Shown here piece by piece: positions 49,922 to 58,885 of a stretch of DNA of 64,000 nucleotides. The position numbers were made by a program, and so were the translations under genes. Each line of letters starts with the position of its first letter. Position 1 is the first letter of the stretch. The DNA is from Gemmatimonas sp. (lineage in GTDB: Bacteria; Gemmatimonadota; Gemmatimonadetes; Longimicrobiales; Longimicrobiaceae), in contig WHSP01000005.1 in the NCBI GenBank assembly GCA_009380025.1, positions 1 through 64,000 on the forward strand, in the 5' to 3' direction. Under the pieces are notes generated by a model, which saw only the letters and a list, made by a program, of their open reading frames with translations, had not been told where the DNA came from and ran no database searches.

Positions 49922-50365
49922 ATGAGCGGGAGCGCATCGAGGAGTCTGGGGTTGTTGCTGATCGGACCGCTCGTCCTGGTGGGATGTGAAAGCGGCGGAG
50001 GGGGAGGAGGGGAGGAAGCGGCACGAGTGGAGATCGTGGAGCCGGCTGAAGGGAGCACCGTGTCAGGTACGGAGGTTCCGGTGGTGCTGGAGACGTTTGG
50101 TGCTCAGGTGGAGGCAGCCGACAACCGGCAGACGGAGGGACGTGGGCACCATCACATTTACCTCGATCAAGATGTCGCATCGGCGAGCGAGCCGATTGCG
50201 GCGGGAGTCGACGGAATTGTGCACATGGGCGACGGATCGGAGGAGTACATGTTCACTGGCGTTACTCCTGGCGAGCACCGGTTGATCGCCGTGTTCGCGT
50301 ATGGAGATCACACCCCGATTGGGGAGGTTCGGGCAGATACGGTGACCTTCACCGTCGGGCCGTAG
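49922..50365 (+). CDS. DUF4399-domain lipoprotein
   Basis: Lipobox LVGCES; GRGHHHIYLDQD...GEHRLIAVFAYGDHTPI. Confidence 0.82.
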   Translation: MSGSASRSLGLLLIGPLVLVGCESGGGGGGEEAARVEIVEPAEGSTVSGTEVPVVLETFGAQVEAADNRQTEGRGHHHIYLDQDVASASEPIAAGVDGIVHMGDGSEEYMFTGVTPGEHRLIAVFAYGDHTPIGEVRADTVTFTVGP

Positions 50366-50400
50366 GCCTCGGAATTCAGCTGCTGTTGGCTGGAATCGAG

Positions 50401-50445
50401 AGAGCCACCGCGACCATGCGTCTGCGGTGGCTCTTGTTTGTTCGG
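50401..50445 (+). terminator. Rho-independent terminator
   Basis: AGAGCCACCGC / GCGGTGGCTCT followed by TGTTTGTT. Confidence 0.8.
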
Positions 50446-50448
50446 TGC

Positions 50449-50574
50449 GAAGGTCGAAGAGAAATCGTGCAGGTCAAGGCACGCGACGAGCTGCGAGTGA
50501 GCGTACTTTCGTACCCGCAGGGAGCGGCGAGGAAGCGTAACGCGGAGCTGCGCGATTTATCAACAGCCTTCTAG
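50449..50574 (+). repeat. MITE-like repeat (copy F)
   Basis: About 126 bp closely similar to 51681-51807; ends TCAACAGCCTTCTAG. Confidence 0.9.
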
Positions 50575-51023
50575 CTGCCGGCGAGGCCCCGCAGGCGAGT
50601 GCTGACGGAATCCAGATGCGTCGGGCTGCGCAGGATGACGAGGATGGTGTCGTCCCCGGCGACGGTTCCGACGATCTCGGGCCACTCTTCCCAATCGAGG
50701 GCGACGGCGATCGGCTGGGCGCCACCGGTCAAAGTCTTGACCACGAGGAGGTTGCCGACGCCGTCCGCGCCGAGATACAGGGCGGGAAGGAGCCTCGCGA
50801 GAGCGGGAGTAGGGTCGGTGATGTGGGTGGGGATGGTGTACGCCGAGCCGCCTTCATCGTCTGGCACCTTGACCAGTCCGAGCTCCCGAATGTCACGCGA
50901 GAGGGTAGCCTGGGCGACATCGACACCGCGTCTAGCCAGTTGCTCTCGGAGGACCTCCTGTGAGTGGACACGTTTGTGCCGCACGATGTCGAGGATCTCT
51001 GAATGGCGCTGAGGCTTGTGCAC
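50571..51023 (-). CDS. argR: Arginine repressor
   Basis: HSEILDIVRHKRVHSQEVLREQLARRGVDVAQATLSRDIRELGLVKV; GTG start. Confidence 0.93.
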   Translation of the reverse strand: MHKPQRHSEILDIVRHKRVHSQEVLREQLARRGVDVAQATLSRDIRELGLVKVPDDEGGSAYTIPTHITDPTPALARLLPALYLGADGVGNLLVVKTLTGGAQPIAVALDWEEWPEIVGTVAGDDTILVILRSPTHLDSVSTRLRGLAGS

Positions 51024-51119
51024 CGTGGTGTGGGATCGTGAAGGGAATCGTCGGAGTGCGGAGATCTTAGGGACCCTCGGTCAGGCCCGGCAAGACCTCT
51101 GTCGAGTACGATCCCCCGT

Positions 51120-51509
51120 TCAGGGAAGGGTTTCCGGTTCGTAGTCGTCACCGATCGCCGAGATCGTGATGAGCAGGGCGCTTGGCTGGGTGGCGGTGAT
51201 GTCGTGCGCGTGACCGGGGCCGAAAAAGAGGACCTCGCCCTCACGGAGCCGGTGCTCACCGTCGTCGGAGCGGTACTCGATGTTCCCCTCGATCACGTGG
51301 ATCGTCAGCGGGCTGTCGGCTTGATGTGTTCCGATCACGTTCCCTTCGTCCATCGCCACCAGAACGAGTCGCATTCGTCCGGCCTTCGCCAGGGTCCGTC
51401 CGGCGCGCCCTCCGTGGCGGAGATCTTCCTCTCGCCGCAATTCCTCGATCGCCTCCCGAAGTCTGAACGTGAGCATTGGTCCCGAAAGCGGGCGATTGAT
51501 CGACGACAT
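51120..51509 (-). CDS. Cupin-domain protein
   Basis: HVIEGNIEYRSDDGEHRLREGEVLFFGPGHAHDI. Confidence 0.82.
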   Translation of the reverse strand: MSSINRPLSGPMLTFRLREAIEELRREEDLRHGGRAGRTLAKAGRMRLVLVAMDEGNVIGTHQADSPLTIHVIEGNIEYRSDDGEHRLREGEVLFFGPGHAHDITATQPSALLITISAIGDDYEPETLP

Positions 51510-51589
51510 GCGGGCCTCCCGTGGAGGGTTGGTGGCGGTCGGTGGGGATGAATCGGGATGCAAAGAGGGGACCGGACGGGGGCGGCAAG

Positions 51590-51650
51590 GAAGCGCGCGC
51601 CCGAAGGAAGCATCCGTTACCATGCGGAGCTGCGGGATTTTATCGAGGGC
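51590..51650 (+). repeat. Truncated MITE-like repeat (copy H)
   Basis: GCGCCCGAAGGAAGCATCCG...CGGAGCTGCGGGATTTTATCGA; shares the GCGCCCGAAGGAAGCATCC block with copy D. Confidence 0.55.
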
Positions 51651-51680
51651 CGTTTCGAAGGCTGACAGCGCGGCCTCCGG

Positions 51681-51807
51681 AAGGCCGAAGAGAAATCGTG
51701 CAGGTCAAGGCGCGCGACGAGATGCGAGTGAGGCGTACTTTTGTACGCCGCAGGGAGCGGCGAGGAAGCGCAACGCAGAGCTGCGCGATTTATCGAAGGC
51801 CTTCTAG
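51681..51807 (+). repeat. MITE-like repeat (copy G, most complete)
   Basis: AAGGCCGAAGAGAAATCGTGCAGGTCAAGG...GGCGTACTTTTGTACGCC...GCGCGATTTATCGAAGGCCTTCTAG. Confidence 0.9.
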
Positions 51808-53903
51808 TACCAGTAGGTGAGGCCGAAGTACCAACGGGCATCCAGGTCTTCGTCATCGAGGGGCTGAAGTCGTTCGATGGTGACGGCGTCATCGAAGAAG
51901 CTGATACCGAAGCCAACCGAACTGCGGAAGCCGTCCGTCTGGCGGGCTCCGAGGCGGAAAAGGGCCGGCTCGAGCGAGGAGTCGATTTCCGTCCAGCCAG
52001 TCTCCGCCAGGAGCACGAGGTTCGGGCGGAGCGGTGGGATGAGGAAGAGGCCGACCCGGGCGAGGGGCTGTGCGGATCGAGGGGGCAGTCCGATCAGAAA
52101 GCGGCCGCGGCCAAGGATTGCCGTCGAACCTCCGAACTCATTCGACTCGTAACCACGGAGCCCTTCGATCGAGCCAAATCGAAAGAGTGCCTGTGGCGGA
52201 GCGTCGCCGTGGACGTGTCCCGCGTCGCCACGGGCAGCCAGGGTGAACGGACCCAGGCTGTACCGCGCGCTGATCAATCCGATCACGCGCTGGTACTGGA
52301 AGTCACCGAAAGCGGCTTGGGTTTCAATCCGGGTAAGAAGGCTGTTGCCGATTCCGAAAGCACCAGGACCCGCGGAGTATTGCGTTCCGAGTTCCAGAGC
52401 CAGCAGGTCTCCCGGTTCCACGCCGGCCAGGCCTTCGGGGTCATCGAGGGTCCCGAAGAGGAATCGGTCAGTGTTGACTTCGACTGAGTCCTGGCGCTCG
52501 TAGCGGAGGGTGCCACGGCCGCTCCAGCGGTTGCGTTGGGCGATCACCGAAGTCGCCCCCCCGATCGCATCGTAGTAGTCGCGCGGATCCGAGCCCCAGA
52601 TGAACGCGGGGAGGGTGTAGAGCCAATCCCAGGAGAAAGTAGGTCGGAATGTCTGGATATCCCGGAGCTCCCGGTAGACCGAAGCTTCGAAGCCCCAATC
52701 GATTTCGTCGCCGGGCAGTGGTGTGACGGCAGCCCCCCGTCGGTAGGCGAGCTCGCCGCGAACGGTTTGTTCCGCGAACGCCCAGCCGAGTGTGCCGTAG
52801 ACCTCCCAGCGATCTCGAGTGGGGTTGGGTGGGATCAGGTGGCCGCCAACCCCGACGAAGAGGCCCTCGACTCGATTGTAGCGGAAGAGGTGATTGCCTC
52901 GGTCGTAATAGAGCTGCACCTGGGTCCCGGTTTCGGGGGCATCCTCGGCCGACACCGCGAGGCGGAGGTCGGCGAAGTCGGCGATTGCGAGATCGGACTC
53001 CTCGTGGCCCACCGGAGCCCTCCAATCCTCGAACGCCGCACGTTGATCACCCAGATTCCAGGTGAGCTGAACCAACTCTCCCGTGGGCATCCAGCCCGTA
53101 TTCAACTCCAGGTCGGTGACGCGGTTCACCACCCTGGCGGTAACGCCGCCACCGATGAGCTGCGATTCGAAGAGGATATCGCGTCTTTGCCGGAACGGTA
53201 GCCAGAACTGTCCCTCCCACAGCGCGTTCTCCAGCTCGAGAAAGGTCTGCACCTGACCGAAGGAGCGAGGCAGCGTCCTCTCTTCACCGGGAAAGGCAAG
53301 GCGGGCCCGCGCAACGGCAGCTCGATTCACATCGATGGAGAAGGTTCCGACGAGGAGCTGAACATCGTCGTCAACGGCTGTTGTTCGAGGACGCACGGTA
53401 ATCGGTACGAGCGTCACCGTTTCGTCCGGGAGTCTGATCCGGAGGGTGTCCCCAGCGATGTAGCTGTAGTACGCGGGGCCGCTCGCCCCGAAGGGGTTGA
53501 TCGCGGCGCGCCCGCCCAGAGGGGTGTAGATCCGAAGCCCGTAGAGGTGCGGAATGACCCAGACCCTCTCGTAGATCGTTGCGAGCGTATACGGTAAGGG
53601 TACGAGGACCCGCGTCCGGTGGCCGATCACCTCCTGGTGCAGGTACCCCCGACGTTCCCACCGGACCTCGGAGACCAGCTCGTCGACCGTCGCCGGAAGG
53701 TCGGCCACGCCCAGCGTGTCGGCAGAGATCGAGATCTGCATCGTCGTCTGCACGTCCGCCCGGTAGTCCCGCAGCGCCGGGGGCACTTGCCCAATGGCCG
53801 CGATGGTCCGGGTCACGAGGGACTCGGTCGCCGGAGAGTCGAAGATCCGAATCGTGTCCGGAGTCTGGACCAGGAGGGCGGCAGCGAGAGCGAATGCGAT
53901 CAT
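51804..53903 (-). CDS. Outer-membrane beta-barrel protein of unknown function
   Basis: Signal peptide, C-terminal aromatic LTYWY end, beta-rich repeats and RGYESNEFGGS segment reminiscent of surface antigen/BamA-type barrels. Confidence 0.65.
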   Translation of the reverse strand: MIAFALAAALLVQTPDTIRIFDSPATESLVTRTIAAIGQVPPALRDYRADVQTTMQISISADTLGVADLPATVDELVSEVRWERRGYLHQEVIGHRTRVLVPLPYTLATIYERVWVIPHLYGLRIYTPLGGRAAINPFGASGPAYYSYIAGDTLRIRLPDETVTLVPITVRPRTTAVDDDVQLLVGTFSIDVNRAAVARARLAFPGEERTLPRSFGQVQTFLELENALWEGQFWLPFRQRRDILFESQLIGGGVTARVVNRVTDLELNTGWMPTGELVQLTWNLGDQRAAFEDWRAPVGHEESDLAIADFADLRLAVSAEDAPETGTQVQLYYDRGNHLFRYNRVEGLFVGVGGHLIPPNPTRDRWEVYGTLGWAFAEQTVRGELAYRRGAAVTPLPGDEIDWGFEASVYRELRDIQTFRPTFSWDWLYTLPAFIWGSDPRDYYDAIGGATSVIAQRNRWSGRGTLRYERQDSVEVNTDRFLFGTLDDPEGLAGVEPGDLLALELGTQYSAGPGAFGIGNSLLTRIETQAAFGDFQYQRVIGLISARYSLGPFTLAARGDAGHVHGDAPPQALFRFGSIEGLRGYESNEFGGSTAILGRGRFLIGLPPRSAQPLARVGLFLIPPLRPNLVLLAETGWTEIDSSLEPALFRLGARQTDGFRSSVGFGISFFDDAVTIERLQPLDDEDLDARWYFGLTYWY

Positions 53904-54096
53904 CGAGCGGGTGTGAGGGCGTATGTTCGCCGTATGTCGGGATTCGGCGACCCGCGGCGCGAGGTTCGCGCGGTCGGCCGGCTGCGGTGGGCAAGGGTCG
54001 AGCCATCGAGCACGCTGGCGGGAGGCAACGGTTCGCGAGGCTCGAGGCGAGGCTCGCTACCCTCTGCAGTCGATCACGCGGGATCGCAGGATCCAG

Positions 54097-54801
54097 TCAG
54101 CAGCGATCCAGGTCCGCTCGGATTGCAGCCGCTACCCCGGGATCATCCGAAATCAAGCCGGCCACACCCCTGCACAGGAGGTGTCGGATGCGCTCCGGGG
54201 AATTGACCGTCCAGACGACAACCGGGATTTCTTCCCTGTCGAGCTCGGAAAGGATGACGTCGAGGCCACCATCGTCCCGCAAGCAAAGCCCCTGAGCGTC
54301 ACAGTTCACAAATTCCCGGATTGTCCGCGGTCCCCAGCGGTTCGCGAGCAGATAGCGATGCAGCTCGGGGGCAACCTCAGCGATGCGACAAATGATGGTG
54401 GGCTCGAAGGAGGAAACGACGATTCGCCCCTCGAGCTGAAAGGATCGGATGATCCGCGCCGCTTCTTCCTCGACGCCAGCCGCCTTCAGTTCAATGTTCA
54501 CCCATGCTCCCGCAGCCGCGGCCCAGGCCAAGGCCTGTTCCAGGGAAGGGACCGTCGCGTTCGTCGAGCGTTCGATGGTCGCCCAGGGCAAACCGGAGAC
54601 GCGGCCCGTTGCCGACGTCGTTCTGGCGAGTGTGTCGTCGTGAATGACGACCGGCACTCCATCCGCGCTTCTCTGGACGTCGAGCTCGACTCCATCCGCG
54701 CCGAGCTCGACGGCCCGTGCGAGAGACCGGAGCGTGTTCTCGGTCGCCTCGCGTCGGGCACCGCGATGCCCGAGGACGAGGGGTCTCGGGAACGGAGTCA
54801 T
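54097..54801 (-). CDS. Glycerophosphodiester phosphodiesterase
   Basis: LGHRGARREATENTLRSLARAVELGADGVELDVQRSADGVPVVIHDDTL. Confidence 0.95.
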   Translation of the reverse strand: MTPFPRPLVLGHRGARREATENTLRSLARAVELGADGVELDVQRSADGVPVVIHDDTLARTTSATGRVSGLPWATIERSTNATVPSLEQALAWAAAAGAWVNIELKAAGVEEEAARIIRSFQLEGRIVVSSFEPTIICRIAEVAPELHRYLLANRWGPRTIREFVNCDAQGLCLRDDGGLDVILSELDREEIPVVVWTVNSPERIRHLLCRGVAGLISDDPGVAAAIRADLDRC

Positions 54802-54909
54802 GGGGTGGTCGAGATTTCGGACATAGCTGAACCGAAGTCAGAGTGCAGCCGAATATGCACCGAGCCGGCACGGGCGCCTCATGGCGTACTCGGGGCCTCA
54901 CCCGAGCCT

Positions 54910-55857
54910 TCACAATGCGGTCCAGACGAGGAAGCCAATGTAGGTGGCGAGGAGTATGCCGCCCTCCCATCGGTAGATCCGACGGTTCACCAGGACGAGG
55001 GGGAGGAGGAGGGCGCTGATGGCAATCGCGATCGGCGCGTCGACTCGCAGAACCGTCTGGCTGATCGGAATAGGCCGAACGATCGCCGAGACGCCGAGGA
55101 TCAGGGCCACGTTGAAGATGTTCGAACCTACGACGTTTCCGATCACGATCTCGCCCTCGCTCCGTCGAGCCGCGCTGATCGAGGCGGCCAGCTCGGGCAG
55201 CGACGTTCCGAGGGCCACCAGCGTCAACCCGATGACGACCTCCGAGATATCAAAGGTCACGGCGATCGCAACGGCCGAATTGACGAGCAATTCCGCTCCG
55301 GTCGCCAGTACGACGAGCCCGAGGACCGCGAGCAGCAGGTCTCGGCCAAGGCTGTGTTGCGGGCCGTCGATTTGGTGTTCCTCGATTACGCGCTCCGGGT
55401 CGAGCGACTGACGCCGTGCGTCGACCGCGAGAAATCCGAGGTACGTCACGAACAGCAGGAGAAGGATCGCTCCTGCTACCCCGGAGATCGATCCGCTAAC
55501 CCCGAACACTGGCACGAGGATGGCGAACCCGATCATGATCGGGATGTCGCGGACCACGATTTCCCGCCGGACGGTGATGCCGCTGATCAGCGCAGTGACG
55601 CCCAGGATGAGTGCGATGTTGGCGATATTCGAACCGAGAACGTTACCGATGGCAAGGCTTCCGTTTCCTTGGTAGGAGGCGACGACACCGACCAGAAGCT
55701 CCGGAGCGGACGTTCCGAACGAGACGAGCGTCAGCCCGAGGAGGAGCTTGCTCACGCCGAGCCGGGCGGCGATCCGCGCGGCACCGTCGACGAGCCACTC
55801 GGCGCCGTAGAAGAGCCCCGCTAGGCCGACGGGAAAGAGAAGAAAGTCGAGAAGCAA
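54910..55857 (-). CDS. CaCA-family calcium/sodium antiporter
   Basis: Duplicated GTSAPEL / GTSLPELAAS motifs and paired GNVLGSNIANIALILG / GNVVGSNIFNVALILG; TTG start. Confidence 0.93.
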   Translation of the reverse strand: MLLDFLLFPVGLAGLFYGAEWLVDGAARIAARLGVSKLLLGLTLVSFGTSAPELLVGVVASYQGNGSLAIGNVLGSNIANIALILGVTALISGITVRREIVVRDIPIMIGFAILVPVFGVSGSISGVAGAILLLLFVTYLGFLAVDARRQSLDPERVIEEHQIDGPQHSLGRDLLLAVLGLVVLATGAELLVNSAVAIAVTFDISEVVIGLTLVALGTSLPELAASISAARRSEGEIVIGNVVGSNIFNVALILGVSAIVRPIPISQTVLRVDAPIAIAISALLLPLVLVNRRIYRWEGGILLATYIGFLVWTAL

Positions 55858-55884
55858 CCGACGATGGGATGCGAGAACGAGGAC

Positions 55885-56267
55885 TCAGCCGCCGAGTGGA
55901 CGCGCAACGAGAATCCCGGTGGCCCGTCTGATATCCTCAACGTACTCGGCGACGGGCGAACGGGTGATTTCGACGACCCCACCGGACAACGGCGCATGGA
56001 GCACTCGCATAATGCCGTCGTCGTCGCGGTACGCGAACGCCGCGTGCGTCACGTCGAGGCCTTCGATGGAGGTCGCCACTCGCCGAAGTAGTGAAGGCGC
56101 GAGGTGTAGCCCTTCCGTACACCGACAGCGGTCGCCGAATCGTCCAATCGAGGCTCCGTCTCGCTCGCGTCGCTACACCCGCTGATCGGTTGAGGTAGCG
56201 CGGCCGCGGCTGCCAAAGCGGCGAGCCGACGAAGCGCGTCACGGCGTCCCAGGCCTCGATCGTTCAT
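55885..56267 (-). pseudogene. Degraded DUF1460-like (NlpC/P60-like amidase) gene
   Basis: Two frames: signal-peptide frame ending VRKGYTSRLHYFGEWRPP, then another frame GLDVTHAAFAYRDDDGIMRVLHAPLSGGVVEI...TGILVARPLGG; middle of the domain missing. Confidence 0.55.
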
Positions 56268-56289
56268 CGCGATGTCGTGGGTGCATGAT

Positions 56290-56656
56290 CTTGGCCACGG
56301 TGGCGGCCGGAGATCCCCCTCAAGCTGTTCGAACGGGGCCACATCCGAACTACTGGCGGACCGATGGAAGAGATGGGCCTATCCACCCCATTGGAGCATT
56401 CCTTCACCTTCCTGTACAAGAGCAACGTGGGTGACGGTCTGTGGGAGCATGAGCTCGATCACGTATTCATCGGCCAGACCGACGAGACCCCCCGTCCCGA
56501 TGTCGTGGAAGTCGCGGAGTGGGGTTGGACGCCGGAGACGAGAGTGCAGGAGCAATTGTGGCCGTCCAGCCCGGCATCTTCACCGCTTGGTTCCCCATCG
56601 CTTACGAGCAACTCCGTTGGCAGCGAGCCGAAGGCGTCATCACGCTTCCCTGGTAG
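56290..56656 (+). pseudogene. Degraded isopentenyl-diphosphate delta-isomerase (type 1, Nudix)
   Basis: MEEMGLSTPLEHSFTFLYKSNVGDGLWEHELDHVFIGQTDETPRPDVVEVAEWGW, then a frame change to FTAWFPIAYEQLRWQRAEGVITLPW*; no intact N-terminus. Confidence 0.7.
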
Positions 56657-56727
56657 ATTCCAGTGGTTGCTCGGATGTCTCCAGCCCACGGTCGGGGAGC
56701 GGTCGGTCCAGGCGGTCGGTCCAGACG

Positions 56728-56756
56728 TTGACCTTCCGACGCGATCGTGTCATACT
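56728..56756 (+). promoter_or_regulatory. Promoter of the MocA-like gene, leaderless architecture
   Basis: TTGACC (56728-56733), 17 nt, CATACT (56751-56756), then GGTAAG and GTG at 56763. Confidence 0.55.
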
Positions 56757-56762
56757 GGTAAG

Positions 56763-57455
56763 GTGGACCCAACCGCATATCCGATCAGGATTCCGGCCAC
56801 GGCGCGGGTACTCGAGATCCCGCGCCATCCGTATTTTCCAGACCGCTTGTCCCTCGAGATCGGCTTGTTCGCTGGCGTAGTACTGGCCGCGGGAAGATCG
56901 AGCCGCATGGGCTCCCCGAAGGCCCTCCTGACGCTGGAGGGTCAAACTTTTCTGTCGCGGGTCACCGATGCAATGGTCGGCGGTGGGTGTGACCCGGTTG
57001 TTGTGGTGACGGGTCCGGAGACCGAGCCGGATTCGCGGCGGATCGCCGAGCTCGCGCGGTCGCTGGGGGCGATGACCGCAATCAACCCGGACCAGGGCTC
57101 CGATCAGATCGAGTCGCTTCGCGCCGCGTTGCGCTGCCTTCCCACGGACCTTGCAGGCGTTGTCGTCTCGCCGGTGGACGCGCCCGGGGCGAGCGCGGGA
57201 GTTGTGACAAGGCTGATGGCCGCCGCACCGGGGGCTGCTGTTGTGATGCCAACGTTCGGGCTGCGTCGTGGCCATCCGGTCCTGTTCGGCCGCCAGGTCT
57301 TGCGGGAGTTGGCGGAGGGCGATCTCCCGGAGGGCGCCCGTACGGTGATCGAACGGCACCAGCAGGCGGTGGTCGAGGTGGCTGCGGGGCCGGAGGTCTT
57401 ACTCGATATCGACACTCCGGCCGAGTACAGGGATTTGGTAGGGCGGTCTGCGTGA
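56763..57455 (+). CDS. MocA/MobA-like nucleotidyltransferase (molybdenum cofactor)
   Basis: GVVLAAGRSSRMGSPKALLTLEGQTFLSRV; DQGSDQIESLRAAL; followed by XdhC genes; GTG start proposed. Confidence 0.82.
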   Translation: MDPTAYPIRIPATARVLEIPRHPYFPDRLSLEIGLFAGVVLAAGRSSRMGSPKALLTLEGQTFLSRVTDAMVGGGCDPVVVVTGPETEPDSRRIAELARSLGAMTAINPDQGSDQIESLRAALRCLPTDLAGVVVSPVDAPGASAGVVTRLMAAAPGAAVVMPTFGLRRGHPVLFGRQVLRELAEGDLPEGARTVIERHQQAVVEVAAGPEVLLDIDTPAEYRDLVGRSA

Positions 57456-58267
57456 CTCCAGCTGAGGCGGCCGGCCATGTCGTGGAAGCACTCTCGGGTG
57501 GAGAGCCGCTAGTTGAAGTCGTGGTGGTTGGCACCGAATCGAAAGAGGTGAGGCTGGGAGAGCGTCTCCTCGTCTGGAAGGGTCGATCGGCGGGCTCGCT
57601 CGGTGATGTGATGTTGGATCGAGCGGCGGCGGCGGCGGCGAAGGAAGTGCTCGAGTCGCGGTGTTCCAGGTCGGTGCAGATCGGGGCCGCCTCGCTCTTC
57701 CTCGAGCCGCACTATCCGCCGGACGAGCTCGTCATCGTCGGGGCGGGGCACATCGCCAGGCCGCTCTGTCGGTTCGGTTCGATGCTCGGCTTTCGAGTCA
57801 CGGTGCTCGATGATCGGCCCAGCTTCGCCACCCGCGAGCGCTTCCCCGAAGCCGCAAAGGTCATCCGTGCGGACTTCAGCGATCCGTTTCGAGGCGTGCC
57901 GCTCGGACGCGGCTCTCACCTCATTCTGGTGACCCGCGGCCACAAGTACGACTACGATGCCCTTCGCGACGTACTCCTCCGCGGTGTCGACCTCGCCTAT
58001 ATCGGCATGGTCGGTAGTCAACGTCGGGTAAGAGCTGCGCTCGAGCAGCTCGTCAAGGAAGGGATCGCGCGAAGCGCCCTCGAGAAGGTGTATGCGCCAA
58101 TCGGTCTGGATATCGGCGCGGAAACGCCGGAGGAGATCGCCATCTCCATCGTCGCGGAGCTGGTCCGAGTCCGGCGCGGAGGAACGGGCGTGTCGTTACG
58201 CGACCAGGCGCGGGTCCTGGAAAGGTGGATTGTGGATCCCCGCAAGCCAGCAACGAAAGAACCATGA
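57452..58267 (+). CDS. XdhC/CoxI-family protein with Rossmann domain
   Basis: LVIVGAGHIARPLCRFGSMLGFRVTVLDDRPSFATRERFPEA; DLAYIGMVGSQRRVRA; GLDIGAETPEEIAISI. Confidence 0.9.
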   Translation: MTPAEAAGHVVEALSGGEPLVEVVVVGTESKEVRLGERLLVWKGRSAGSLGDVMLDRAAAAAAKEVLESRCSRSVQIGAASLFLEPHYPPDELVIVGAGHIARPLCRFGSMLGFRVTVLDDRPSFATRERFPEAAKVIRADFSDPFRGVPLGRGSHLILVTRGHKYDYDALRDVLLRGVDLAYIGMVGSQRRVRAALEQLVKEGIARSALEKVYAPIGLDIGAETPEEIAISIVAELVRVRRGGTGVSLRDQARVLERWIVDPRKPATKEP

Positions 58268-58370
58268 TTCGCCGCCAGATGTCGTTGATTTCGTGGCCAC
58301 TCTTCCTCGGCAACGACGATTCGGCCGGAATAGGTGACACAGTCCACCTCGTGAGCTGCATGAGTGTGAC

Positions 58371-58688
58371 ATGACCGAGACCCACATCGTTTTCGACGCC
58401 GCTGTTGCCGCCGCTCAAGATGGCCGGCGAGCAATCCTTGCCACTATCGTACGGGCGAAGGGTTCGACGCCTCGCGGAGTGGGGAGCCGGATGCTCATCG
58501 ACGTGGAGAGGGGGCTCGTGGGCACGGTGGGTGGTGGTTGCGGCGAGGCTCAGGTCATCGAAGCCGCCAAGGAAGTGCTGGAGCATGGCACGCCCCAGGT
58601 CGTTCGAGTCGATCTCACCGAAGACCTTTTCTCCTGGAGCCCGGCGGTGTGTGGCGGCATCTTCGACGTCCTTATCGAGCGGATCTGA
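58371..58688 (+). CDS. XdhC N-terminal-domain protein
   Basis: ATIVRAKGSTPRGVGSRMLIDVERGLVGTVGGGCGEAQVIEAA. Confidence 0.88.
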   Translation: MTETHIVFDAAVAAAQDGRRAILATIVRAKGSTPRGVGSRMLIDVERGLVGTVGGGCGEAQVIEAAKEVLEHGTPQVVRVDLTEDLFSWSPAVCGGIFDVLIERI

Positions 58689-58885
58689 GGCCGTGATGGT
58701 TTTCGAAGAGCAGCCCCGGCGGTCGACCGGGTGTCCCTGAAGCCGTCGTCGTCCCTCGATGGAGACCGAAGCCCCAGCGATTCTCCAGAAGATCCTCGGC
58801 AGCCCGAACGCGGTCCCAGCCGGATTCCCTTCGCGCGTCATCCAGATGCGCGTCATCCCCGTTTCACTTCGCACGAGAGCCCTCA

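Noticed and set aside
53923-55824. 633-aa plus-strand ORF spanning GDPD and the CaCA antiporter
   Set aside because: Spans the antisense of two clear genes; composition artefact.
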